64,000 bases of DNA from Roseobacter sp. (GTDB lineage Bacteria; Pseudomonadota; Alphaproteobacteria; Rhodobacterales; Rhodobacteraceae), in the NCBI GenBank assembly GCA_002731875.1, contig PCCY01000031.1, positions 62,001 to 126,000 of the forward strand, in the 5' to 3' direction. The position numbers and the translations under genes are program-made. Position 1 is the first letter of the stretch, and each line of letters begins with the position of its first letter. The notes beneath the pieces were generated by a model. The model did not search any database. It was not told where the DNA came from and worked only from the letters and a program-made list of their open reading frames with translations. Of the stretch, positions 1 through 7,759 are shown one piece after another.

Positions 1-1615
1 CTACAACGCGATCATCCGCCCTTGCCGCGGCGCGGGCGATAGCGTCAGCAGGTTGGATCAGTACGATGTCGATCAATTTTGGCAAACCCAACCAATCTGA
101 TGCAGCAGCGCTTGACCCGGTGGCACCTAGTGCGGGGCGATACCGTACCAGATACACACCGATGGCAATACCGATGAAAACAAGCAGCAGCGAAAGGGCG
201 AACACCAGCGGGCTACCTTTGGGAAGTATTATATCCAAAGCTGCCGCGGCACTTTCAGCCACGGGCGAAAACCAAAGAAGGCTGAGTATCAGGGTCATCG
301 CGGACAATGCAGCGATCCCAATCAAAGCGACCCAACCCGGGACTGTCGTTACACGACTGTCTGCATCCTTGTCGCGACGGCCATAAGCCAACAGTTGAAA
401 CCGGGTTGCGTAAGCTGCGCTTAACGTACCCCCAGCCATCACTGACAGCGCCAACCAAAACCCGGTGTGTTCGCTGGCCTTTACGATCTCCTCCTTGCTC
501 CATCCGCCGGCACTGCCCACCAAACCGGCCAGCCCAGCCACAGCGACGAGCGTGATTATTGCCACCACAGGCAGCTCTCGTCCCAGGCGTAAGCGATCCA
601 GTTGGTAGGTGCCCGCAGCTTCGCCCGCTATACCCGCAGAAAGAAACAAAGGTGCCTTGAAGGTTGCATGAACGATCATGTGTAAAACAGCGATACCGGG
701 GTACCCGGCACCGACGGCCACAAACATAAAACCAAGTTGAGCCGAGGTGGACGCGGCGAGCAAGCGCTTGGCATGATCTTGCAAGACGCCGGTGATACCA
801 CCGGCCAACGCCGTGGTCAGCCCGATGGCGATTGCAGTTGTCTCGAATCCGGGTACTTCGGCTAGGTAAGGATGCAGCCGTGCCACAAGATAGGCCCCCG
901 CTGCCACCAGTGTCGCAGCATGCAGAAGCGCGGAAACCGAGCTGGGGCCAGCCATGGCGCGGAACAACCAAGGCGAAAAGGGCACCTGCCCCGCCTTGGA
1001 GGCCGCCGAGAACAGTATCCCGAAGCCGACGACCCACTGCAGCGGCCCGCCAAGGTTTTGAATCCCTGCGTAATCAAACGACCCGGTTGCCGTGAACAGC
1101 GCCATGAGTGCTGCGAAAAGCCCCAGATCCCCGGTCCTGGTGGTGACGAATGCATATAGGCCTGATTGTGGATTATCGATCTGACGCCATTTATGAGAGA
1201 TCAGCGCCCAGGAACATGCTCCGATCAATTCCCAGCCTATCAGCAGGGTGAGAAGATCGTTCGCAACGACAACCAGCTCCATCCCGCCGGTAAAAAGTAT
1301 CATCAGGCCGATCAGCCGGGCCAGCCCGGTCTTGTTTTCATTCTGGGTGGCGTGAAAAACCACTGCAATAGCCACGGTCGGCACCATTATCGCGACGGCC
1401 GCCGAAACCGGGACGAAAGCGGCTGACAGTCTGATGCCATCGGTCCACACCAAGGTTGCGGTCCAATCTTGCGACACGCCAAGCAACGCCAGCACCAGCG
1501 TGGCAGCCAATGTCGCCACCGCCATGATGCCGAGCGACAGACGGGACCGATCGCCCAGGGTGGCGATGAACGCGCCGGCGATAATCGGGACGAGAGGAAG
1601 AAGCCACAGCGTCAT
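1..1615 (-). CDS. nuoL: NuoL-like complex I membrane subunit (partial, runs off left edge)
   Basis: Reading the minus strand from an ATG at 1615 gives one uninterrupted frame to base 1 (about 538 codons). It matches the antiporter-like NuoL/MrpA family: GWELIGACSWALI with the conserved Glu near residue 129, ASKAGQVPFSPWLFRAMAGP with the channel Lys near 207, SALLHAATLVAAG near 228-240, and HMIVHATFKAPLFLSAGIA. It is a polytopic membrane protein expected to translocate protons or cations. The start overlaps the nuoK stop by 3 bases, so the genes are translationally coupled. It is full of hydrophobic helices and shows no decay. The C-terminus, which in NuoL holds the long lateral helix, is outside the window. 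It could be annotated as NuoL or as a NuoL-like subunit of a non-NADH complex; the neighbouring genes favour the latter. Confidence 0.9.
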   Translation of the reverse strand, partial: MTLWLLPLVPIIAGAFIATLGDRSRLSLGIMAVATLAATLVLALLGVSQDWTATLVWTDGIRLSAAFVPVSAAVAIMVPTVAIAVVFHATQNENKTGLARLIGLMILFTGGMELVVVANDLLTLLIGWELIGACSWALISHKWRQIDNPQSGLYAFVTTRTGDLGLFAALMALFTATGSFDYAGIQNLGGPLQWVVGFGILFSAASKAGQVPFSPWLFRAMAGPSSVSALLHAATLVAAGAYLVARLHPYLAEVPGFETTAIAIGLTTALAGGITGVLQDHAKRLLAASTSAQLGFMFVAVGAGYPGIAVLHMIVHATFKAPLFLSAGIAGEAAGTYQLDRLRLGRELPVVAIITLVAVAGLAGLVGSAGGWSKEEIVKASEHTGFWLALSVMAGGTLSAAYATRFQLLAYGRRDKDADSRVTTVPGWVALIGIAALSAMTLILSLLWFSPVAESAAAALDIILPKGSPLVFALSLLLVFIGIAIGVYLVRYRPALGATGSSAAASDWLGLPKLIDIVLIQPADAIARAAARADDRVV

Positions 1616-1917
1616 TGTTTCATGGTCCCGATACCTTCGATGACATCGGCCTCTCGCTTGCGATAGACCGCGACGACCAGCGCGAAACCGATCGCCAATT
1701 CGACCGCCATCACCGCCATTACCAGAATGGCCAGTAGTTGTCCCTTGGGTGCACCTTCAAGCGTGAACGCCCAGAAGCCAACTGCGGCAAGAAGCGTGCC
1801 GTTCAACATCATTTCCAGGCCCATCATCAACATAACAAACGATTTTTGCGAAAGCGCTCCGAACAAGCCTATGCCGAACAAAGCGGCGGCGACTATTAGT
1901 ATGGCGGTCAGTGTCAT
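1612..1917 (-). CDS. nuoK: NuoK-like complex I membrane subunit
   Basis: 101 residues, the usual NuoK length, with three predicted transmembrane helices. GLEMMLNGTLLAA carries the conserved membrane Glu of helix 2, and VMAVELAIGFALVVAVYRKR carries the second Glu and the C-terminal basic end typical of NuoK and MrpC. The ATG at 1917 is chosen because it lies just inside the nuoJ stop region and gives the family N-terminus MTLTAILIVAAAL; an upstream in-frame start would add 16 non-family residues read from nuoJ sequence. It sits between nuoJ and nuoL as in standard nuo operons. The protein is expected to form part of the proton-translocating chain between NuoJ/A and the antiporter-like subunits. 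Confidence 0.9.
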   Translation of the reverse strand: MTLTAILIVAAALFGIGLFGALSQKSFVMLMMGLEMMLNGTLLAAVGFWAFTLEGAPKGQLLAILVMAVMAVELAIGFALVVAVYRKREADVIEGIGTMKQ

Positions 1918-1918
1918 T

Positions 1919-2608
1919 TCAGGCCTCCGTCTCGGACATGTTTCCGTGACCCTTGTGCGGATCATCGCTGCTGTCTTGTTTGGTTTTCTCCATGTTCATC
2001 TGGTGCCCGCCGTGACCACCATGGCCGCCATGACCACCGCCCTTTTCAACTTTGCGGCCGGCAGGCTCCCCGCCGGGGTGCAAACCCGGTGGTGCTGCAC
2101 CCGCATCGGAATCACCAAATCGTCCCCGGCGACTGGAAAGCGCCACAGCGCCGACCATCGTAGCCAACAGCGTTACCCCTGCGGTTTCAAAGATCAGCAT
2201 GGATCCCCCCAATAGTTCAATGCCGAGATCACGCAGGGTGTCGCGGTTTTCTGGCAAAGGGTTGTCGGGGAAATTCGTAAGCAGAACCGCGGTTGCGAGG
2301 CCCACGAAACCCAGGACGCCGGCCGCGATCGAGAACTTGTATTGGTGGACCATCTGCATCGGGTTGAGACCCGCGGGATTCATCATGAACATCACCATGA
2401 ACAGGCCCATGACCATCATCTCGACCGCCATCATAAAGACAGTTGCGACGCCGATATAATCGGCGGCCATCAAAACAGCGATGCCCCCCACACTGGTAAA
2501 GGAAACCATCAACGCAAAAGTCGCCCGGATCATTGAATCAACACGGAACACCCGCCACCCGCTCCAGATGGCCAACGCGGACAGTGCGTAAAATAACAAG
2601 TCGGTCAT
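1919..2608 (-). CDS. nuoJ: NuoJ-like complex I membrane subunit with His/Met-rich tail
   Basis: 229 residues starting at an ATG (2608) that overlaps the nuoH stop. Five hydrophobic helices are visible: MTDLLFYALSALAIWSG, RATFALMVSFTSVGGIAVL, YIGVATVFMMAVEMMVMG, KFSIAAGVLGFVGLATAV and MLIFETAGVTLLATMVGAVAL. The pattern matches NuoJ, although the helix normally rich in Tyr/Gly is replaced by a Met-rich stretch (MMAVEMMVMGLFMVMFMM). The last 44 residues are unusual: a GGHGGHGGHGGH repeat followed by QMNMEKTK and DPHKGHGNM, resembling a metal-binding tail. NuoI, normally encoded between nuoH and nuoJ, is absent. The membrane role is inferred from the family; the tail has no known function. Confidence 0.85.
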   Translation of the reverse strand: MTDLLFYALSALAIWSGWRVFRVDSMIRATFALMVSFTSVGGIAVLMAADYIGVATVFMMAVEMMVMGLFMVMFMMNPAGLNPMQMVHQYKFSIAAGVLGFVGLATAVLLTNFPDNPLPENRDTLRDLGIELLGGSMLIFETAGVTLLATMVGAVALSSRRGRFGDSDAGAAPPGLHPGGEPAGRKVEKGGGHGGHGGHGGHQMNMEKTKQDSSDDPHKGHGNMSETEA

Positions 2609-3522
2609 GCCAGTGCCACCAATCCTGCCCACAGCAGATCCAGAAATGAAATCGGAAGCAGGATCTTCCAGATCAGGCCCAGCATTCGGGCCACTGGCAA
2701 GCGTACCAACAGATGCGAAAGCCCGATGACAATCGCCATCACGACAAGAGTTTTGATAATCACCCAGACGAAGCCGGGCAAAACCGGCCCGAGATACCCT
2801 CCCAGGAAGGCCGCGGATGCAACCGCGGAAAACCCTACCAGCATCGCCAGCCTTGCCACTTGCCAACCGGCGCGATTAGCGCCTGAATCCTCGGCAGACG
2901 TGCCTCCGGCCAGATCATCGCTATCGGCATAATCGAACGGGCCGCGCAACGTCAAAGACAACCCCAAAAGCAGAAACAACGGTAGGCCAAGCGGCTGGCG
3001 AATGACGTTCCACACGGTTTCTTGCGACGCTACGATATCGCGCAGGTCCAGCGACTGCGCCGGAATAGCCACTGCGATCAAGACAAACATGCTGGGCAAC
3101 ATGATCGGCAACCCGATCGCTACGTAGCGATACGCGCCGATCAGCGAAAGCGGCGCATTGGGTGACCAGCCATGCAAAAATACCAGCACCACAATAAGCG
3201 ACTCGCAGGCACCCCAGAACACCACACTTGTATCAAGGCCGATCACCGCAAGATCGGGCCCAAAGGGCACCACGGCAAGCCCAGTCGCAGCCACGCTCAG
3301 ATACCCGGCGATGGACAGAAACCAATTCAGCTGGTCCGGGGCTTCGGTTCTCAGGCGTTGCTGTGTCAGGTAAACTGCCGAGGCATGAAATGGTGCAAGC
3401 AGCCCCACAGTACCGTGCCCTGACAATTGACGCGAAAAGACCCCATCAAGGACCGCAGCGAACCAGATGCCCAAAGCCAGAACCAAGATCAATATTGCGA
3501 AAGCCAGTGCAAACGTCATCAT
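2605..3522 (-). CDS. nuoH: Divergent NuoH-like complex I membrane subunit
   Basis: 305 residues with about eight transmembrane helices. The NuoH pattern can be followed: GLLAPFHASAVYLTQQ (compare GLLQPxADGIKLLxKE), GWSPNAPLSLIGAYR (compare GWxSNSKYALLGAxR), and RGPFDYADSDDLAGG followed by an aligned helix FSAVASAAFLGG. However, the acidic residues NuoH uses around the quinone tunnel are largely missing: the ISYEV segment is replaced by GLPIMLPSMF, and PFDLPEAEAEL becomes PFDYADSDDL. The subunit therefore keeps the fold but probably not a normal quinone site. The start at 3522 (ATG inside TGATG with the upstream gene) is preferred to the TTG one codon earlier. Confidence 0.8.
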   Translation of the reverse strand: MMTFALAFAILILVLALGIWFAAVLDGVFSRQLSGHGTVGLLAPFHASAVYLTQQRLRTEAPDQLNWFLSIAGYLSVAATGLAVVPFGPDLAVIGLDTSVVFWGACESLIVVLVFLHGWSPNAPLSLIGAYRYVAIGLPIMLPSMFVLIAVAIPAQSLDLRDIVASQETVWNVIRQPLGLPLFLLLGLSLTLRGPFDYADSDDLAGGTSAEDSGANRAGWQVARLAMLVGFSAVASAAFLGGYLGPVLPGFVWVIIKTLVVMAIVIGLSHLLVRLPVARMLGLIWKILLPISFLDLLWAGLVALA

Positions 3523-4568
3523 CAATGCCCCCCATGGGCAGAGTGATCCATGTTTTCATGGCCACCTGAAGTTTGCTCAGAGCTGTCTTCGTCAGCGTTG
3601 GTCCGGGTGTTGGCACATATTTTGCGCAGCGACACATTGTCGAAGCTGTTCAATATAAGCATCGCTTCCTGCCACTCGCGCCCCTCGAGCAGGTCGCCAA
3701 GGTCAAGCCCCGTCAGATGCGGTTTTTGCGGGCTGAATGGGTCCTTCAGCAGATGCTCAAACCGTGAACGCACGTCTGATCCATCATGGGTGCGACCCAG
3801 ATCGGGTGGAATTGCCATCCGCACACCCGATAGAGTGACCAGGCGTTTGAAGCCCGCGTCGCGGTGCGCGTTTTCAACAAGCATGCGGTTGGCCAGTGTC
3901 GGCAATCCCAGCAGCCTGAGCAATGCACGGATTTCCCTGCCCTTCCGCGCGTCCTCATAGGGGGGCGAAACCACGGCCACATCTTGAATTATGTCACCTT
4001 GTAAGGTGAGTTTCAGTATCATACCCGCGGGCAACATTGGCAGGAACGGACCGAATTCAGCGGTATAAGCGTCAAGCTTCAGGCCGTCGCGAATATCGTC
4101 ATCGGTCATTGCCATCGGGCGCCCGTAAGGGGTGCCGCCCATCATTCCCTTGCCACCCTGCCCATGTGGCCCGACCCCCTGCCATTCGTTTGCTGGCTCG
4201 TCTGGAAGAACGTCAGCGTCGGACGCCCGTTCCCCGCCAAGCAATGCCGCCCGGGTACGCAGCAAGACCGAAGCCAGGTCATCGCCATGCGCGATCTCAA
4301 CCGCATTTGAAAAGGGCTCGGTCGGGCTGGAATGCCAAAAGACAGTCGCACGGGGGTGAGGAAGCTGATCATGTAGCCGGTGCAGATACATTTTTAGCGC
4401 GTGCGGTAGGGTGCCAGCGACCAACAGGATTGACGCTGCGCGAGGGGTATCGACGATGGTCAAAGCCGGGTTCAAATGCAGCCTGTCTGTTTCATCAGGT
4501 GCATCAGGGCCCCGGGCTATGAAAATCGGAACAGGAGCTTTCGCCGCCAGCTTGGCAATCCAGTTCAT
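3522..4568 (-). CDS. NuoB/NuoD-like fused remnant lacking Fe-S cysteines
   Basis: 348 residues starting at an ATG overlapping the nuoA stop (ATGA). It occupies the position of nuoB-C-D. Residues 43-85 resemble the NuoB core (RAASILLVAGTLPHALKM, then LHDQLPHPRATVFWHSS, compare ADVLIVAGT...YDQMPEPRxVISMGSC), but every cysteine that would hold cluster N2 is missing; only one Cys remains, near the C-terminus. Residues 160-240 recall NuoD (EFGPFLPMLPAGMILKLTLQGD, compare GPQHPAAHGVLRLxLELDGE, and NRMLVENAHRDAGF). The tail is His/Met-rich (ENMDHSAHGGH). It is very likely a structural subunit with no electron-transfer centre. Family similarity was judged by eye, so the call is moderate; it could be an unrelated protein with chance resemblance, but gene position supports it. 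Confidence 0.6.
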   Translation of the reverse strand: MNWIAKLAAKAPVPIFIARGPDAPDETDRLHLNPALTIVDTPRAASILLVAGTLPHALKMYLHRLHDQLPHPRATVFWHSSPTEPFSNAVEIAHGDDLASVLLRTRAALLGGERASDADVLPDEPANEWQGVGPHGQGGKGMMGGTPYGRPMAMTDDDIRDGLKLDAYTAEFGPFLPMLPAGMILKLTLQGDIIQDVAVVSPPYEDARKGREIRALLRLLGLPTLANRMLVENAHRDAGFKRLVTLSGVRMAIPPDLGRTHDGSDVRSRFEHLLKDPFSPQKPHLTGLDLGDLLEGREWQEAMLILNSFDNVSLRKICANTRTNADEDSSEQTSGGHENMDHSAHGGH

Positions 4569-4918
4569 TCCCACTCGAATATTCCCTCTTTCCAGCCGTA
4601 AAGAATGCCGACAGATAGAATTGCGAGGAACATGCCCATCTCGGCCAATGCCTTCGGACCTTCTTCCACAAACACGACGGCCCAAGGGTACATGAACATC
4701 ATCTCCATTTCGAAGGCGACAAACAGCAAAGTCATTGTGTAATAACGTATGTGAAACCGTTGCAGCGCGTGGGTTTCAGGGTCGCTACCGCCCAAAAACG
4801 GGCGCTGCTGAGGATATGTTGCATGCCGCTTGTCATCGACCGCAACACCCGCGCGTAAACCGGCCGTGAAAAGAAATGACAGCCCGATGATCAAAAATAC
4901 AGCTAATACAACAGTCAT
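4565..4918 (-). CDS. nuoA: NuoA-like complex I membrane subunit
   Basis: 117 residues, normal NuoA length, three helices. The NuoA signature is clear: FEMEMMFMYPWAVVF (compare FDVEVVFLYPWAV), preceded by the hydrophilic loop PFLGGSDPETHALQRFHIRYYTM, and GILYGWKEGIFEW at the end. The loop lacks the usual conserved Cys found near its start in many NuoA (the switch loop), which fits a complex that does not do standard quinone reduction. It is the first gene of the nuo-like run; its stop overlaps the next start. The upstream gap (4919-5209) must hold its promoter. Confidence 0.88.
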   Translation of the reverse strand: MTVVLAVFLIIGLSFLFTAGLRAGVAVDDKRHATYPQQRPFLGGSDPETHALQRFHIRYYTMTLLFVAFEMEMMFMYPWAVVFVEEGPKALAEMGMFLAILSVGILYGWKEGIFEWE

Positions 4919-5209
4919 TTATGCGACGAATCCCTTTAGTTGTCCCAGCGTCGTTGATCTCGGCAACTTAAGAAAGGCATCTCCCCCACTGGAACCTTTT
5001 AATACAACCTGGTCTGTTCAGCTTCTCGTAATGGTAGTTAACGAAATCGTTACGATCTAACCTAGTTCAGAATTTTAGTTGTCACCAAAAAAATTCATAT
5101 TTTTTGCCAGAATTTTCGCGGTACAGTTGTAGGGCGTCAATTTTAATTTGCATTTGGTATACCAAATTGCCAGCCTGCCGGGTGTGACACAAGCAGGGAG
5201 ACACCCGAT
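4919..5209. promoter_or_regulatory. Divergent promoter gap between nuoA and an SDR gene
   Basis: A 291-base AT-rich gap between two divergently transcribed operons. It contains the GntR-type palindrome at 5152-5167 close to the plus-strand gene. The nuoA-proximal half is AT-rich but shows no operator I can name. Confidence 0.5.
5152..5167. promoter_or_regulatory. GGTATACC palindromic operator, site 1
   Basis: Perfect 16-base inverted repeat ATTTGGTATACCAAAT, 42 bases before the start codon of the SDR gene at 5210. It matches the operator class bound by FCD-type GntR regulators (UxuR/FadR-like TGGTATACCA). It is one of five copies in this locus. Confidence 0.8.
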
Positions 5210-5944
5210 ATGCCATCTATACTTATCACCGGGGCTGGCAGCGGTGTCGGTCGCGCCACAGCGCGGATGTTTCTGACCAATGGATGGCAAGTCGGGTTGG
5301 TCGGTCGTCGCGTCGATGCGCTGCATCAGACGGCAGGAGATCACGAGGATGCCTTGATCCTGCCATGCGACGTGACAGACGAACAGGCCGTCGACCAGAC
5401 CTTTGACAAGGCTGTGGCGCAGTGGGGGCGGTTGGATGTGCTGTTCAACAATGCGGGTGCCAGCCTCGGCGGAGCAGTGGTGGATGAACTTGACGTGAAC
5501 GACATTCGCCAATTGCTTGAAGTGAATGTGATGGGGGCGTTCATTGCTGCACGTGCAGCGTTTGGCCACATGCGCCGTCAGGATCCGCAGGGTGGGCGCA
5601 TTATCAATAACGGGTCGGTTTCGGCCGCCGTTCCACGGTGGGGGTCGGCCCCGTACACTGTCTCTAAACATGCGATCACCGGGCTGACCCGGTCATTGTC
5701 GCTGGACGGTCGGCCATATGGTATCGCATGCGGGCAGATTGACATCGGAAACGCGCTCACTGAAATGGCGGCGAAAATGACCAAGGGCGTGCCGCAAGCC
5801 GACGGATCGATGGCGATAGAACCCGTCATGGATGTGCAAAACGTCGCGCAGTCGGTGCTGCATATGGCCAGTCTTCCGCTTGATGCAAACGTGCAGTTCA
5901 TGACGGTGATGGCGACGAACATGCCGTTTATAGGAAGGGGTTAA
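5210..5944 (+). CDS. Short-chain dehydrogenase/reductase
   Basis: 244-residue classical SDR. Nucleotide-binding TGAGSGVG at residues 7-14, NNAG at 80-83, catalytic Ser near 136 (NNGSVS) and the YTVSK pair Tyr149/Lys153 are all present, so it should be active on an alcohol/ketone pair. RR at 33-34 after the second strand suggests possible NADP(H) use. It is the first gene of a two-gene operon and lies directly under a GGTATACC operator, placing it in the tetronate regulon. The substrate cannot be read from sequence; a sugar acid or its oxo derivative is likely. The last 50 residues diverge from the common SDR C-terminus (FMTVMATNMPFIGRG). Confidence 0.9.
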   Translation: MPSILITGAGSGVGRATARMFLTNGWQVGLVGRRVDALHQTAGDHEDALILPCDVTDEQAVDQTFDKAVAQWGRLDVLFNNAGASLGGAVVDELDVNDIRQLLEVNVMGAFIAARAAFGHMRRQDPQGGRIINNGSVSAAVPRWGSAPYTVSKHAITGLTRSLSLDGRPYGIACGQIDIGNALTEMAAKMTKGVPQADGSMAIEPVMDVQNVAQSVLHMASLPLDANVQFMTVMATNMPFIGRG

Positions 5945-5947
5945 TCC

Positions 5948-6688
5948 ATGGAAATGAAAAACCAGATCGCCGTGGTGACCGGCGCAGCCCAGGGGATCGG
6001 GCTGGCGGTGGCGAGCTTACTGGCGCGGCGCGGCGTGCGGGTTGCAGGTTGGGATATCGACGGTGAGCTTACGGCGGCGATGGCCGGGTTGGACGACCAC
6101 TGCAAAGGCGTCGGGTTCAAATGCGATATCACTGACTATACATCGGTCAAAGCAGCCTATGCGGACACCTGCGACAGCATGGGTACCCCGACCATCCTGG
6201 TGAACAGCGCCGGCGTCGCCGGGCCGAACGCCCCGGTTGAAGCGTATGATCTGGAAGCGTGGCACCGGGTCATTGATATCAACCTCAACGGAACCTTTTA
6301 CGTCAACAAGATCTGCGTGCCGGGAATGCGGGCGCAGGGGTATGGGCGCATCCTGAATATCGCCTCAATTGCGGGCAAGGAAGGCAACCCCAACGCATCG
6401 GCTTATTCCGCATCAAAGGCAGCGGTGATCGGCTTGACCAAATCGCTTGGTAAAGAATTGGCAGATATGGATATCGCGGTGAATTGCGTCACACCTGCTG
6501 CGGCCCGAACCCGGATCTTCGACCAGATGAAACAAGAGCACATCGACTATATGCTATCAAAAATCCCGCGCGGCAGGTTTCTGGAGGTGCGGGAAGCCGC
6601 CGAAATGATCGTATGGGCAGTATCACCGGAAAACAGTTTTACAACCGGGGCTGTTTTCGATCTTTCCGGTGGTCGGGCGACCTATTGA
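5948..6688 (+). CDS. Short-chain dehydrogenase/reductase, NAD-type
   Basis: 246-residue classical SDR starting 3 bases after the previous stop, so co-transcribed. Motifs: TGAAQGIG at 11-18, Asp37 at the end of strand 2 (NAD preference), NSAGVAG near 86, NIASIAGKEG with the catalytic Ser, and Tyr153/Lys157 (AYSASK). The C-terminus (TGAVFDLSGGRATY) is the usual SDR end with a small change. It resembles 3-oxoacyl-ACP reductase-type dehydrogenases used for sugar acids; the exact substrate is unknown. It converges with the hydroxyacid dehydrogenase gene on the other strand. Confidence 0.9.
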   Translation: MEMKNQIAVVTGAAQGIGLAVASLLARRGVRVAGWDIDGELTAAMAGLDDHCKGVGFKCDITDYTSVKAAYADTCDSMGTPTILVNSAGVAGPNAPVEAYDLEAWHRVIDINLNGTFYVNKICVPGMRAQGYGRILNIASIAGKEGNPNASAYSASKAAVIGLTKSLGKELADMDIAVNCVTPAAARTRIFDQMKQEHIDYMLSKIPRGRFLEVREAAEMIVWAVSPENSFTTGAVFDLSGGRATY

Positions 6689-6722
6689 TCAAGTTGATCA
6701 AGGCGGTCTTTGACCACCGAAG

Positions 6723-7646
6723 TCAGCTGCTGTCGTTTGACGTTTCCTTTGCCATGTCCAACCCGTTCAAGCGGGCCACATGATCAACGATCATCGGCAC
6801 ATAATCCCCGCCCTTTCCGATGGCTTCGACATGCGTAAAATAGTGCTTGGCCGCGCCGGCCATGATGTTGACCACCCCTGCATCGGTCGCCATGGCATTG
6901 ACGTATCGCAGATCCTTGGACGCATTTGCGATGGTAAACTTATGTGCGTCGCGGTCGCGATCGACTGCATAGGACATGAACGTGTCAAAAAAGCCGTTGG
7001 AAAGGCGACTGCCGCCAATGACTTCTCGGGTTTTTGCCGGCGATAACCCCACAGCAGCCCCAAGCACCGTTACCTCGGAATAAAGCGCCGCATAGCTCAT
7101 TGATATGAAGTTCATCAGAAGCTTCATCTTGTGGCCACTGCCTGTCGGCCCGACATGTGTAATGTTACCAGCCCAGCACTCGATTACAGGTTTGATAGCT
7201 GCAAAGGTCTCGTCATCACAGCCGACCATCGCATCCAACGTACCGGCTTCGGCCTCTTTTGGCGTGCGTCCCAGCGGTGCATCCACCAGCGTGGCACCTT
7301 TTTCCGCAAGTTCTTGCGCCAATGCGGCGGTCGATTTCGGGTCTGCGGTAGTGGTGTCAATCACGATCAACCCTTCGCGGGCCCCCGCCAGTATACCGTC
7401 GCTGCCCCTTATCACGTCTTCCACCTGCGGTGAATTGGACAGACAGATATGGATTATATCGCACTTCTGCGCCATGTCCCGTGGGCTATCGGCTTCCGAT
7501 GCCCCCTTGCTGATCAAGCTGTCGACGGGGGTGCGATTTCGATTGCCCCTTATCCACATCGGATACCCGGCCTCCAGCAGATTTTTAGCCATGCCGTGGC
7601 CCATGTAGCCGACACCAATGAAGCCTATCGTTTTGTCCCGATTCAT
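6723..7646 (-). CDS. Beta-hydroxyacid dehydrogenase (3-hydroxyisobutyrate dehydrogenase family)
   Basis: 307 residues. Rossmann motif GFIGVGYMGHGMAKNL at the N-terminus, DAPLGRTPKEAEAGTL substrate loop (family DAPVSGG...AGTL), and SGHKMKLLMNF with the catalytic Lys. NRNRTP after strand 2 suggests NADP preference. Start 7646 is chosen because MNRDKTIGFIGVG gives the family N-terminus; the 17 upstream residues read into the promoter gap. It diverges from denD with a GGTATACC palindrome midway, so it belongs to the tetronate regulon. It is a paralogue of the LtnD gene at 16809 and could act on a different hydroxyacid such as tartronate semialdehyde or another tetronate. Confidence 0.88.
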   Translation of the reverse strand: MNRDKTIGFIGVGYMGHGMAKNLLEAGYPMWIRGNRNRTPVDSLISKGASEADSPRDMAQKCDIIHICLSNSPQVEDVIRGSDGILAGAREGLIVIDTTTADPKSTAALAQELAEKGATLVDAPLGRTPKEAEAGTLDAMVGCDDETFAAIKPVIECWAGNITHVGPTGSGHKMKLLMNFISMSYAALYSEVTVLGAAVGLSPAKTREVIGGSRLSNGFFDTFMSYAVDRDRDAHKFTIANASKDLRYVNAMATDAGVVNIMAGAAKHYFTHVEAIGKGGDYVPMIVDHVARLNGLDMAKETSNDSS

Positions 7647-7702
7647 CGCGCGTTCCTTTTTCCAAAGCGCCATTGACAACGACGCACCAAACCGCATTGT
7701 TG

Positions 7703-7718
7703 AAATGGTATACCAAAT
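7703..7718. promoter_or_regulatory. GGTATACC palindromic operator, site 2
   Basis: AAATGGTATACCAAAT lies near the centre of the 113-base gap between the divergent hydroxyacid dehydrogenase (start 7646) and denD (start 7760). One operator could control both directions. Confidence 0.8.
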
Positions 7719-7759
7719 TTGCGGTCATGCAAGCGCCGCCTCGTAAAGGGATAGCCGGG

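Noticed and set aside
255..1037. 260-residue minus-strand open frame over the left edge
   Set aside because: It is an out-of-frame shadow of the NuoL-like gene; its translation is Arg/Gly/Cys-rich with no domain, while the true frame gives clear NuoL motifs.
1..1615. NuoL-like gene as a pseudogene
   Set aside because: The frame is open through to the window edge with conserved motifs intact; it is only cut by the window boundary.
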